The notes below the pieces were generated by a model. That model ran no database searches. It saw only the letters and a list, made by a program, of their open reading frames with translations, and was not told the DNA's origin. Below, in pieces: positions 1 through 7,627 of a stretch of 33,439 bases of DNA. A program made the position numbers and the translations under genes. Location of the stretch: positions 1 through 33,439 of the forward strand of contig JAIMBG010000005.1 of assembly GCA_023511555.1 (NCBI GenBank), read 5' to 3'. The DNA is from Acetobacteraceae bacterium. GTDB lineage: Bacteria; Bacillota; Sulfobacillia; JAIMBG01. Positions within the stretch are counted from its first letter, which is position 1; every line of letters starts with the position of its first letter.

Positions 1-640
1 AGGCCTCCCAGCCCTTCTCCACCGCCCAGACGGCGAACGCGTAGTCCAGGGCGATCTCCTTGAGGAATTCGAAGCGTCCCGACGCGCCGCCGTGGCCGGC
101 GTCCATGTTGATCTTCAGCATCACCGGCTTGCCGCTGGTGGTGGCCGGCCGCAGCTTGGCCACCCACTTCTCGGGCTCCCAATAGGTGACGCGCGGGTCG
201 GACAGGCCGCCCGTGGCCAGCACCGCCGGCTCCGGCGGGATGACGGTAACCTCCTCCCGGCGGACCCTGATCAGCGGGTGGGTGCAAAGGGTATGGGTCA
301 CCAGGGCGGAGAACTCGCGGCGGTCGACGGCCAGGGCTTTTCCGGCGGGGACCCGGGACCGGTCGGCACAGGCCATAATCAGCGACCCCATCCGGCGCAT
401 CTCCTCTTTGAGCAGGCCCGAGGCGTTCTCCAGCGCATCCGACCCCAGGGAGTTGGAGCAGACCAGCTCGGCCAGCCCGTCGGTGTGGTGCGCGGGGGTG
501 AAGACCAGGGGCCGCATCTCCAGGAGGAGGACCCTCAACCCCCTCTGGGCGGCTTGCCAGGCCGCCTCGCAGCCGGCCAGCCCGCCTCCCACCACCACCA
601 GGTCCGGCGGCCCACCTGCTGGCTCCATGCCGCGGCTCAC
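1..640 (-). CDS. trmFO: TrmFO N-terminus fused in frame to oligopeptidase B C-terminus (partial, probable chimera)
   Basis: Residues 1 to about 143 are the start of TrmFO, the folate/FAD-dependent tRNA U54 methyltransferase. The FAD dinucleotide motif [14 protein letters not shown], the TPAHHTD and LVCSNSL motifs (with the family's conserved Cys) and [14 protein letters not shown] are all present. At VLATG, where TrmFO should continue with PLTS, the frame runs straight into [18 protein letters not shown] and [10 protein letters not shown]. These are the hallmarks of the oligopeptidase B (S9A) C-terminus and carry the catalytic Asp and His but not the Ser. The frame is open at the window edge. 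Start: GTG at 640 overlaps the topA stop as GTGA and has a GGGAGG site 5 nt upstream; ATG at 628 is the alternative. Neither enzyme could work from this product, so misassembly is the likeliest explanation. Confidence 0.8.
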   Translation of the reverse strand, partial: MSRGMEPAGGPPDLVVVGGGLAGCEAAWQAAQRGLRVLLLEMRPLVFTPAHHTDGLAELVCSNSLGSDALENASGLLKEEMRRMGSLIMACADRSRVPAGKALAVDRREFSALVTHTLCTHPLIRVRREEVTVIPPEPAVLATGGLSDPRVTYWEPEKWVAKLRPATTSGKPVMLKINMDAGHGGASGRFEFLKEIALDYAFAVWAVEKGWEA

Positions 641-2757
641 GGCGCCTCCCGCCCCTCCGCTGCGTCCTCCGGGGCAGGCGTCGCGCCCCCGCACCCCGGG
701 CGGGAGCAGGCGTACCGGTAGCCGCGCCCCGCCCGCCGCCTCACCAGGAAGGCGCCGCACCGGGGGCACACGCGCTGAGTGGGTCGCTGCCAGGACACAA
801 ACCGGCAGTCGGGGTAGCGGTTGCAGCCCCAGAACCTGCGACCCTTGCGTGAGGCTCGCTCCACGATCTCGCCCTGCCCGCACTGGGGGCACTTCGCCCC
901 GGTGGGCCGGGAAAACGAGCGGGAGTACCTGCACTCGGGGTAGCCGGGGCAGGCCAGGAACCGTCCGAACCGCCCGTGGCGGACCACCAGGCGGCGGCCG
1001 CACTGAGGGCAGGCCTCCTCCGTCTCCTCCTCCGGCACCTTCTGCCTTTCGATGGAGTCAGCCTTGAGCAGCAGCGGGGCGAACCCGCGGTAGAACTCGC
1101 CCACCACCTGCCTCCAGTCCGCCCGGCCCGCCTCCACCTCGTCCAGCGCCTCCTCCATGTGGGCGGTAAACCCGACGTCCACGATATCGGGGAAGTAGTT
1201 CTTGAGCAGGCCTACCACGGTTACGCCCAGCGGGGTGGGGTGGAAGCGCCTGTCCTCCTTGACCACGTACCCCCGCTGCTGGATGGTGTCGATGATGGGG
1301 GCGTAGGTGCTGGGGCGGCCGATGCCCCTTTCTTCCAGGGCCTTCACCAGCATGGCCTCGGTGTAGCGGGGCGGCGGCTGGGTGAAGTGCTGGTGGGGCT
1401 CAAGGCCCAAGACCTCCAGGGCATCGCCGGCGCTGAGCTCGGGCAGTACGCCGCCCTCCTGGGCCTCTTCCTCGTCGCGGCCCTCGGTGTAGAGCACGGT
1501 GAACCCGGGGAACTTTACGCGCGACCCCGTAGCCCTAAAGTGGTGGGGGCCGGCGGTTATCTCCACCGCCATGGTGTCCAAGACCGCCGCCTTCATCTGG
1601 CTGGCCAGGAACCTCTCCCAAATCAGCCGATACAGCCGGTACTGGTCCGGGGTGAGAAAGGACCTCACCGACTCGGGGTCAAGGTCCACCGCGGTGGGCC
1701 GGATGCACTCGTGGGCCCCCTGGACGCCGGCGCGGGGCTTCTGGGCCTGCCACCTCCGGGCCTGGGCCAAGCCCGCCCCATACCGCTTCTTTATATAGGC
1801 GGCCGTCGGGCCCAGGGCAGCGTCCGCCACCCGGGTAGAGTCGGTACGGATGTACGTCACCAGGCCCGTGCGGCCGCGGGCCCCCAGGTCCAACCCCTCA
1901 TAAAGCTGCTGGGCTACGGCCATGGTCCGGCGGGCGCCCTGCCCCAGCTTGCGTGACGCTTCCTGTTGAAGTGTGCTGGTGGTGAACGGGGGAGGGGGGT
2001 GGCGCCGCCGCTCCTTCCGCTCCACCGACTCCACCCGGAAGCTCTGGGCTTCAGCCTCCGCCACCACCGCCCTGGCCTGGGACTCGTCCTTGAGCTCGAC
2101 CTTCTCTCCTCTTGTCCCCCAGTACTGCGCCTCAAACTCCGGCCCCTGCCCGCGGCGTAGCCGGGCCTCGACGGTCCAGTACTCCTGCCGCTCGAACCCG
2201 TTGATCTCCGCTTCGCGATCCACGATGAGCCTGACCGCCACCGACTGCACCCGGCCGGCGCTGAGCCCTCGCCTGACCTTGCGCCACAACAGGGGGGAGA
2301 GCTGATACCCCACCACCCGGTCCAGGACCCGCCGGGCCTGCTGAGCGTCGACCAGCCGGCCGTCGATGGACCGGGGCTCGGCCAGGGCCTCCTTGAGCGC
2401 CTGCTCAGTGACCTCATGGAACACGATACGGCAGGGCTGGTCCGGATCCAGTCCCAGGAGCTGCGCCAGGTGCCAGGAGATGGCCTCCCCCTCGCGGTCG
2501 GGGTCAGTCGCCAGCAGCACCCGCTTCACCCCCCGGGCGGCCTCCCGCAGCTCCTTAATCACCTCGGCCTTGTCCCGAATGACGATGTATTGCGGAGCAA
2601 AGCCGTTCTCCACGTCCACCCCGAACCGACTCTTGGGGAGGTCCCTCACGTGCCCCATGGAGGCTTTGACCTGGTACTGGCGGCCCACGAAGCGGCTGAT
2701 AGTCCGCGCCTTGGCCGGGGATTCGACTATGATGAGGGAGCTGCCGCGTGAAGCCAC
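637..2757 (-). CDS. topA: DNA topoisomerase I (type IA)
   Basis: Relaxes negatively supercoiled DNA by single-strand cleavage and passage. The TOPRIM domain is at the N-terminus ([17 protein letters not shown], then [15 protein letters not shown] with the acidic Mg-binding residues). The catalytic Tyr is in [13 protein letters not shown] near residue 302, and the type IA core continues to about residue 570. Three C-terminal four-Cys zinc ribbons follow (CPQC..C..C, CPQC..C..C, CPRC..C..C). At 706 residues it is full length for a Bacillota TopA. The GTG start has AAAGGAGG upstream at good spacing. It lies in a minus-strand run with dprA upstream and trmFO downstream, coupled to the latter by a 4-nt GTGA overlap. 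This dprA-topA-trmFO order is common in Bacillota. Confidence 0.97.
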   Translation of the reverse strand: MASRGSSLIIVESPAKARTISRFVGRQYQVKASMGHVRDLPKSRFGVDVENGFAPQYIVIRDKAEVIKELREAARGVKRVLLATDPDREGEAISWHLAQLLGLDPDQPCRIVFHEVTEQALKEALAEPRSIDGRLVDAQQARRVLDRVVGYQLSPLLWRKVRRGLSAGRVQSVAVRLIVDREAEINGFERQEYWTVEARLRRGQGPEFEAQYWGTRGEKVELKDESQARAVVAEAEAQSFRVESVERKERRRHPPPPFTTSTLQQEASRKLGQGARRTMAVAQQLYEGLDLGARGRTGLVTYIRTDSTRVADAALGPTAAYIKKRYGAGLAQARRWQAQKPRAGVQGAHECIRPTAVDLDPESVRSFLTPDQYRLYRLIWERFLASQMKAAVLDTMAVEITAGPHHFRATGSRVKFPGFTVLYTEGRDEEEAQEGGVLPELSAGDALEVLGLEPHQHFTQPPPRYTEAMLVKALEERGIGRPSTYAPIIDTIQQRGYVVKEDRRFHPTPLGVTVVGLLKNYFPDIVDVGFTAHMEEALDEVEAGRADWRQVVGEFYRGFAPLLLKADSIERQKVPEEETEEACPQCGRRLVVRHGRFGRFLACPGYPECRYSRSFSRPTGAKCPQCGQGEIVERASRKGRRFWGCNRYPDCRFVSWQRPTQRVCPRCGAFLVRRRAGRGYRYACSRPGCGGATPAPEDAAEGREAP

Positions 2758-2806
2758 CCTCCCGCCTCCTTTGGACAGGCCTTGCGCCGGCGCCCGACCG
2801 GCGGGC

Positions 2807-3946
2807 TCAGACCCTCAGGAACACCTGCCCGGGTGCCCTCCTCACCAGCCCGTAAAGCTCAAGGCACGACAGGGCCGCCGCCGCCTCCGCCGCCCCCAGG
2901 CCGGATCGGCGCAGGATCTCCTCCAGCTCCGTGCCGCCCGGGCTTACAGCCTCAAGTACCCTCCGTTCCGAGGCCGCGAGCCCTTCTGGAAGAGCCGGTG
3001 GGCTCGGCCCCGCCCTTCCGGCGGCCGTCAAGGCCGGCGCCGGGAACCCCGCTGCCCCCAGGACGGCCAGCACGTCCGCCGCCTCCTCCACCAGCCCCGC
3101 CCCCTCCCGAAGGAGGGCGTGGCAGCCGCGGCTGAGCCCCCCTATCACCGGCCCGGGAACGGCGAACACCGGCCTCCCCTGCCTACGGGCTTCGGCAGCG
3201 GTGGATAGCGCCCCGCTGGAGGCTCCGGCCTCCACCACCACCACGCCGCAGGACATGCCGCTTATGGTGCGGTTGCGGGCCAGAAAGCCCCCCGCCCTGG
3301 CGGGGGTGCCGAGCGGCCACTGAGACACCGCCGCCCCACCCCCGTCCACAATCTGGGTCAGGAGCCCGCGGTTCTCCGGAGGGTACGGCACGTCAAGCCC
3401 CGACCCCAGCACCGCCACCGTGGCCCCCCCGCCCTCCAGCGCCCCGCGGTGGGCGGCGGCGTCGATGCCCCGCGCCAGCCCGCTCACCACGGCGGCGCCG
3501 GCGAGCGCCAGGTCGCGCCCCAGGGCGCGTGCCACTGCACGGCCATACGGGGTAGCCGACCGGGTGCCGACCACCGCCACGCAGGTCAGGGTCGGGCCAG
3601 GGAGCCGCCCCCAAACGTAGAGCACGGGAGGTGGGTCGGGGAGCGCCCCAAGCAGCGGCGGGTAGTCCGCATCCGCCCGCCGGACCACCCTGGCCCCCAG
3701 GGCCCGGGCCCGCTCGAGCTCCGCGGCGGCGGCTCCCCTGCGCTTCAGTTCCTGCAGCCTATGCCACGCCGGGGCCGGGACGCCGGCAGCCGCGAACTCC
3801 CGCTGCCCCGCGCCGTAAGCCGCCTCGGCCGACCCCAGCCGCCGGAGCAGCGCCCAGAACCGCCGGGGGCCTATCCCCGGCACCAGGTGCAGTCCCACCC
3901 AGGCCTCAAGCTCGGGAAGAGGCGGCCCGGCCCCGTCGGGGCTCAC
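2807..3946 (-). CDS. dprA: DNA-processing protein DprA
   Basis: Binds incoming single-stranded DNA during transformation and loads RecA. It has an N-terminal helix-hairpin-helix-like segment (LHLVPGIGPRRFWALLRRLG), then the Rossmann-like DprA core (VAVVGTRSATPYGRAVA, VVSGLARGIDAAAHRGAL, VAVLGSGLDVPYPPEN, FLARNRTISGMS, VVVEAGASSGALSTA) and a C-terminal winged-helix segment. I chose GTG at 3946 because it overlaps the upstream stop as GTGA, implying translational coupling. An in-frame start at 3988 would lie deep inside the M24 gene and add an Ala/Gly/Pro-rich leader. ComM, another competence-related protein, is encoded at 13833-15437, so DNA uptake may be a real trait here, though no comEC or comEA is present in the window. 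Confidence 0.95.
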   Translation of the reverse strand: MSPDGAGPPLPELEAWVGLHLVPGIGPRRFWALLRRLGSAEAAYGAGQREFAAAGVPAPAWHRLQELKRRGAAAAELERARALGARVVRRADADYPPLLGALPDPPPVLYVWGRLPGPTLTCVAVVGTRSATPYGRAVARALGRDLALAGAAVVSGLARGIDAAAHRGALEGGGATVAVLGSGLDVPYPPENRGLLTQIVDGGGAAVSQWPLGTPARAGGFLARNRTISGMSCGVVVVEAGASSGALSTAAEARRQGRPVFAVPGPVIGGLSRGCHALLREGAGLVEEAADVLAVLGAAGFPAPALTAAGRAGPSPPALPEGLAASERRVLEAVSPGGTELEEILRRSGLGAAEAAAALSCLELYGLVRRAPGQVFLRV

Positions 3947-5088
3947 CGCACCAGCCGCTCCAGCCCCCGCGGGTAGCGGGTCAGGCACTGGGCCCCCGCG
4001 GGCGTAACCAGCACCGTATCGGAGTGCCTGAAGCCGCCGACGCCCGGGAGGTAGATCCCCGGCTCCACGCTCACCACCATGCCCGAGGAAAGCACCGTCT
4101 CGTCCGACTCGGAGAGGTAGGGCGCCTCGTGAACGTCGAGGCCCATCCCGTGGCCGCTGCGGTGAAGGATGAAGCGGCCGAACCCCGCCTCCTCCAGGGC
4201 TCGGCGGCAGGCGCGGTCCACCTCACGGCAGGTGACCCCCGGGCGGATGGCCTGGATCCCTGCCCACTGGGCCCTCTCCATGGCCGCAAAAGCCTCTTGC
4301 ATCCGCGCGTCCCTGGGCTGGCCCAGAAAGACAGTCCGCTCTACCTCGCAGCAGTACCCCTCCACCACCGCCCCCGCGCCATGCAGCACCACATCGCCCG
4401 TCTCCAGCACCCTCCCGCCCGGCAGGGCGTGAGGTAGGGCCGACTTGGGGCCCGAAACCGGCCGCGACCCCACCGACACCACCAGGCCGGGGAACCGCCG
4501 GACAGCCTCCAGCAGCATGGCCCGGTCCCCCTCGGCCATGAGCTCCAGTTCGGACACGCCCACCCGGGTGGCGGCCACCGCCACGGCCATGCCGTGGTCG
4601 GCCAGCGCGCAGCCGGACCGGATGAGCTCCAGTTCCTGCTGGTCCTTGACCATGCGGGCCTCCTCTACCAGCCCCCGCGTTGGCACCAGCTCGCAGCGCA
4701 GGGCGCCGGCCAGCCGGCGGTACCCCTCCCAGGTTACGGCGTCCGCCTCGACGCCCAGGCGACAGCCGGGGCGATTGATGCCCTGTCTGCTGGCGGCGGC
4801 GACTACCTCGTCCAGCGCCAGGTCGAAGGGCGACCGCCCCCCGACGCCGCCCAGTCCTTCATCGCCGTAGGGGCGCAGCTCGCACGCAGTGGCCACTGCG
4901 CGGGCGTGCTCCAGCTCCAGGGCGGGCAGGACCAGCACCGTGTCGCGGCCCACCAGCAACATCACCGGCCGCGTGTAACTCACGGCCCGGAACCCAGTGA
5001 GGTAGGCGACGTTGGAGGGGCTGGACACCAGCATGAAATCGAGCCTCTCCCGCCTCAGCCTTTCCCTCAGCCAGCCCGGCCTATCCAT
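3943..5088 (-). CDS. M24 family (Xaa-Pro peptidase/creatinase-like) protein with altered metal ligands
   Basis: A 381-residue pita-bread-fold protein. An N-terminal creatinase-like domain (SNVAYLTGFRAVSYTRPVML) is followed by the catalytic domain with SGHGMGLDVHEAPYL, VSVEPGIYLPGVGGF and DTVLVTPAG. The five canonical metal ligands are not all kept. The VDFGA Asp is replaced (LHGAGAVVEGY, near residue 237), the SDLTRT Asp is Glu (CEVERT, residue 248), and the final IED Glu is missing (RHSDTV). His of GHG and Glu of EPGIY remain. Known metal-independent M24 members such as creatinase also lose ligands, so calling this an active Xaa-Pro aminopeptidase would be unsafe. It is the upstream member of the dprA-topA-trmFO run and overlaps dprA by 4 nt. 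The ATG start is preceded by AGGGGGAC. Confidence 0.88.
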   Translation of the reverse strand: MDRPGWLRERLRRERLDFMLVSSPSNVAYLTGFRAVSYTRPVMLLVGRDTVLVLPALELEHARAVATACELRPYGDEGLGGVGGRSPFDLALDEVVAAASRQGINRPGCRLGVEADAVTWEGYRRLAGALRCELVPTRGLVEEARMVKDQQELELIRSGCALADHGMAVAVAATRVGVSELELMAEGDRAMLLEAVRRFPGLVVSVGSRPVSGPKSALPHALPGGRVLETGDVVLHGAGAVVEGYCCEVERTVFLGQPRDARMQEAFAAMERAQWAGIQAIRPGVTCREVDRACRRALEEAGFGRFILHRSGHGMGLDVHEAPYLSESDETVLSSGMVVSVEPGIYLPGVGGFRHSDTVLVTPAGAQCLTRYPRGLERLVR

Positions 5089-5509
5089 GGCAGTCCCCCT
5101 TCAGCTCATCCTGCTCCCCCGGGCCTTGGGGCGCGCCGGCCCGATCCCGCGCCGCCGCTTCTGGACGCAGGCAGCCGTTGAGGGTATACGACCCTGCACC
5201 CCCGTTCCCCTTCATCCCCCCCGGCCGCCAAGCTTAATTCTACCTCAGCCCCGCCCACAACTCAACGGGCGCGCGCCGCCTCGCGGGCCTCCGCCGGCAC
5301 CCACCCCGCGGCGGGGCCCGGCGTGCGCCGCCGGCGCCGGCTGAGCAGGGGACGGGCGGCCGGGGTCGAATAAAGGGGGCGGGGTCCGGTGCCGGGAAGC
5401 GCCCGCGGCCAGCGAAGGCGGGCCGACCCCGGCCAGAAGGGCAGCCGGCAACGCGGTGCCCCACCGGGGGCAGGCTCGACCGTCCGCCCCGAGGGGAGGG
5501 GGACATGCT
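5089..5509. other. Intergenic region with long inverted repeat
   Basis: This 421-bp divergent spacer lies between the M24 gene (minus) and the C_GCAxxG gene (plus). It contains an exact 11-base inverted repeat, GGCCGGGGTCG near 5358-5370 and CGACCCCGGCC near 5424-5436, enclosing about 55 bp of GC-rich sequence. It is followed by GCCGGCAACGCGGTGCCCC, vaguely similar to cores of SAM-clan riboswitches. A small AT-rich patch (AAGCTTAATTCTACC, near 5230) could hold the minus-strand promoter. No convincing gene is seen. Confidence 0.4.
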
Positions 5510-5974
5510 GTGCAAGGCGGCTTCGATGCCGTGGCGTTTGCGGGGCAGAAGTTCGAGGAGGGATACAACTGCGCCGAGTCGGTCCTCATGGCGCTCGACC
5601 GGGCCTGGGGGCTTGGGGTCGACCCCTCGGCGGGGACGGGGCTGGGCGGCGGCCTGGGCCGTGAGGGCCATGCCTGCGGGGCGCTGACGGGAGGGGTCAT
5701 CGCCCTGAGCCTCAGCGCCAGAGCCGCTGACCTGTCCCGGAGGGAGGCCAGGCGGCAAACAATAGCCCGGGCTTCCGCCCTGGTCCGCTGGTTTCGCGAG
5801 AGGGCTGGGGCTGCCGAGTGCCGGGAGATCGTCGGCTGCGACCTCTCCAGCCCCCAAGGAATGGCCCGGTTCATCCGGGAGGGGCTCAAGCTTAAGGTCT
5901 GCAAGCCACTGGTCCAGGCCGTGGTGGAGCGGCTGCTGGAGTCGGAGGGGGGCACGGCCGGCCCGGACGGTTAG
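5510..5974 (+). CDS. C_GCAxxG_C_C family protein
   Basis: A small (about 154 residues) cysteine-motif protein of the C_GCAxxG_C_C family, thought to be redox- or metal-related but without an established reaction. Visible signature: EEGYNCAESVLMAL, then GLGREGHACGALTGGVIAL, then single conserved Cys residues in AECREIVGCDL and KVCKPLV. The helical segment around the GCA motif may be buried or membrane-proximal; there is no signal peptide. I chose the GTG at 5510 because AGGGGGA lies about 9 nt upstream and the family domain begins within ten residues. The ATG at 5505 is out of frame. It ends 4 nt into the convergent CYTH gene. Confidence 0.85.
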   Translation: MQGGFDAVAFAGQKFEEGYNCAESVLMALDRAWGLGVDPSAGTGLGGGLGREGHACGALTGGVIALSLSARAADLSRREARRQTIARASALVRWFRERAGAAECREIVGCDLSSPQGMARFIREGLKLKVCKPLVQAVVERLLESEGGTAGPDG

Positions 5975-6633
5975 AGCCGGGTTCTCCCCAGCCCCCTGTC
6001 CAGCTTGGTGAGAGGGTCAGGCTCCAACAGACCGGGGGCCAGGGCGACAAGATGCGCCTCGGCTTGGCGGAGGTGGGCCACGGTGCCCTGGCCGGCCGCC
6101 TCTATCTCAATGCCGTATAGCGGACCACCCTCCCGACCGGGGTAGGCGGTCCGATCCAGGGAGAGCAGCCCCACCTCCTGGCCGCCCAGGGAAAGCCGGC
6201 GCCGGCAGCGCTGGGCTACCACCTCCAGGACGGGTCTGAGCCGCCCGCAGCGCTCACCGGCGAGGAATTCCTCCAACCGGCAGGCGCCGGGATCAGGCAC
6301 GCCCGACGCGGCGATCAGCGTGAGGCACCTGGCCAGCGAGCCAGGGGTGAGGTCGGCCTCCCACTCCGGGCGCGTGGCATAGCCGCCCGCGCAGGCCCCC
6401 CGGGCCTTGAGGGTGATCCGAGGCCCCGACCCGGCGCGGCGCAGGCGCAGGGCCAGACCGGCGGCGCCGAGCTCACCCCCGACCGTGTCCCAGTAAACGT
6501 CCCTTACCTCTTCCTCCTCCAGCGGTCCTAGGGAGAAGGGACCCAGGGTTTCGGCTCGCCTTAGCCTCTCGAAGACCTCCAGCGCCGCCCCCTCCCCGCC
6601 CCCCGCCACCAGGAGCTTGAGCTCGCATTCCAC
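5971..6633 (-). CDS. CYTH domain protein (triphosphate tunnel metalloenzyme family)
   Basis: CYTH proteins bind triphosphorylated substrates in a beta-barrel tunnel; members are class IV adenylate cyclases, thiamine triphosphatases or inorganic triphosphatases. The N-terminal ExExK signature is ECELKLL, followed by alternating charged strands (DVYWDT, LALRLRRAG, ITLKARG, WEADL, LEVVAQRCRRRL, LSLDRTAYPG, GIEIEA). The exact activity cannot be read from sequence. I chose GTG at 6633, directly before the ExExK motif, with GGTGGAG upstream. An in-frame ATG at 6786 would add a low-complexity Pro/Ser/Glu leader, has no ribosome binding site, and would overlap the divergent promoter at 6780-6808. Confidence 0.85.
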   Translation of the reverse strand: MECELKLLVAGGGEGAALEVFERLRRAETLGPFSLGPLEEEEVRDVYWDTVGGELGAAGLALRLRRAGSGPRITLKARGACAGGYATRPEWEADLTPGSLARCLTLIAASGVPDPGACRLEEFLAGERCGRLRPVLEVVAQRCRRRLSLGGQEVGLLSLDRTAYPGREGGPLYGIEIEAAGQGTVAHLRQAEAHLVALAPGLLEPDPLTKLDRGLGRTRL

Positions 6634-6779
6634 CCCCGCCGCTCCACCCCCCCAAGAGGATGGCACCCTTTCCACCCCCCTTTCCGGCACCTTTGAGGGC
6701 AGAGGTTCATCGGTCGACGGCAGATCTCCTCCCGCGGCAGGGGGATCCGTTTCCGAATTAAACGGAGGCAAGCCATCGG

Positions 6780-6808
6780 TTGACATTCGATTCCGCAGGG
6801 AGTAAACT
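6780..6808 (+). promoter_or_regulatory. Sigma-A type promoter for the NYN gene
   Basis: A perfect -35 box TTGACA (6780-6785), a 17-nt spacer and a -10 box TAAACT (6803-6808) lie about 28 bp before the ATG of the NYN gene, which also has a near-perfect AAAGGAGGTGAA site. It stands out as one of few AT-rich patches in the region. Confidence 0.8.
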
Positions 6809-6836
6809 TCCGGTGGGAGGCCTGAAAGGAGGTGAA

Positions 6837-7388
6837 ATGGTGAGTCGAGTGGCTGTCTTCGTGGATGGCGCCAACATGTTTTATGCCCAGAAGCAGCTGG
6901 GATGGAACCTGGATTTCTTCCGCCTGTTGGACTACTTCTCCCGCGGGCACGAACTGGTGGCCGCCTTCTACTACACCGGCGAGCTCAACCCCGACCCCCA
7001 ACACGAGGCCTTCCTGAGGGCCCTGACCCACCACGGCTACACGGTGAGGAAGAGGCCGGTAAGGGAGATCCTTGATCAGCAGACGGGAAAGACGGTGAGG
7101 AAAGCCAACCTGGACGTTGAGATAGCGATTGACATGCTGCTCACCCAGGACCAGTACGATGTGGCTTACCTCTTCAGCGGCGATGGGGACCTGGAGCGCG
7201 TGGTGCGCGAGCTCAGGTCTCGGGGCAAGCGGGTGTATGTCATTGCCAAGTCCGGCATGCTGGCGTTCGAGTTGCTCAACGTCTCCGACCTGCCGCGGCA
7301 GTACCTGGACGACCTCAAGGCCCAACTGGAGAGGACCGAACGCCGGCCGGCTGCGCAGGCCGGCACCGGTGCGCCCGCGGGCGCCTGA
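6837..7388 (+). CDS. NYN (LabA/DUF88, PIN-like) domain protein
   Basis: A 183-residue NYN-domain protein, a PIN-like nuclease fold in which clustered Asp residues bind metal for RNA cleavage. The acidic motifs are in place: VFVDGANMFYAQ at the N-terminus, then LDVEIAIDML and VAYLFSGDGDLERVV. KRVYVIAKSGM and LLNVSDLPRQYLDDL complete the fold. Family members resemble LabA and the human NYN RNases, but its RNA target is unknown. The ATG start is set by AAAGGAGGTGAA ending 2 nt before it. It appears monocistronic, with its own promoter (6780-6808) and a terminator (7427-7466). Confidence 0.92.
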   Translation: MVSRVAVFVDGANMFYAQKQLGWNLDFFRLLDYFSRGHELVAAFYYTGELNPDPQHEAFLRALTHHGYTVRKRPVREILDQQTGKTVRKANLDVEIAIDMLLTQDQYDVAYLFSGDGDLERVVRELRSRGKRVYVIAKSGMLAFELLNVSDLPRQYLDDLKAQLERTERRPAAQAGTGAPAGA

Positions 7389-7426
7389 GACGCTGGCCAG
7401 GGCTGCCCAAGGTCACTTCAAGGAGC

Positions 7427-7480
7427 CCCCGCCCCGGCGCTGCCCTGAGTCGTCGCCGGGGCGGGGACCCGTGCCCTTTT
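7427..7480 (+). terminator. Intrinsic terminator after the NYN gene
   Basis: A perfect 13-bp inverted repeat (7427-7439 and 7454-7466, CCCCGCCCCGGCG and its complement) with a 14-nt loop, followed by a short T run (TTTT at 7477-7480). It lies 38 bp after the NYN stop codon. Confidence 0.75.
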
Positions 7481-7580
7481 CCTCTGCTTGCGGCCCTCGG
7501 CGTCCGCCGCCCGGCGTCCCCGTTGGAGCCGATTGGAATTATCACCCCAGCCGGCAGGAATTTTGGCTTGATGGAAGAAC

Positions 7581-7610
7581 TTTACATTGAGTAGCTCTTT
7601 ACTGTATTGC
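7581..7610 (+). promoter_or_regulatory. Candidate promoter for the S8 protease gene
   Basis: TTTACA (7581-7586), an 18-nt spacer and TATTGC (7605-7610) in an AT-rich patch before the protease start. The match to consensus is only moderate and the -10 sits very close to the GTG start, so the transcript leader would be short. Confidence 0.3.
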
Positions 7611-7627
7611 TAAGAGGGGAGAGCGTC

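Noticed and set aside
976-1956. Long plus-strand open frame opposite topA
   Set aside because: It is a shadow on the opposite strand of the topA coding sequence; its translation shows no domain and topA is certain.
5424-5490. SAM riboswitch before the C_GCAxxG gene
   Set aside because: Only a short GCCGGCAAC/GGTGCC resemblance; the GATGA-type element and the full stem order could not be found by eye, so it is reported only as a possible structured leader.
6633-6786. N-terminal extension of the CYTH protein from ATG 6786
   Set aside because: No ribosome binding site, low-complexity sequence, and it would run through the divergent promoter; GTG 6633 directly before ExExK fits the family better.
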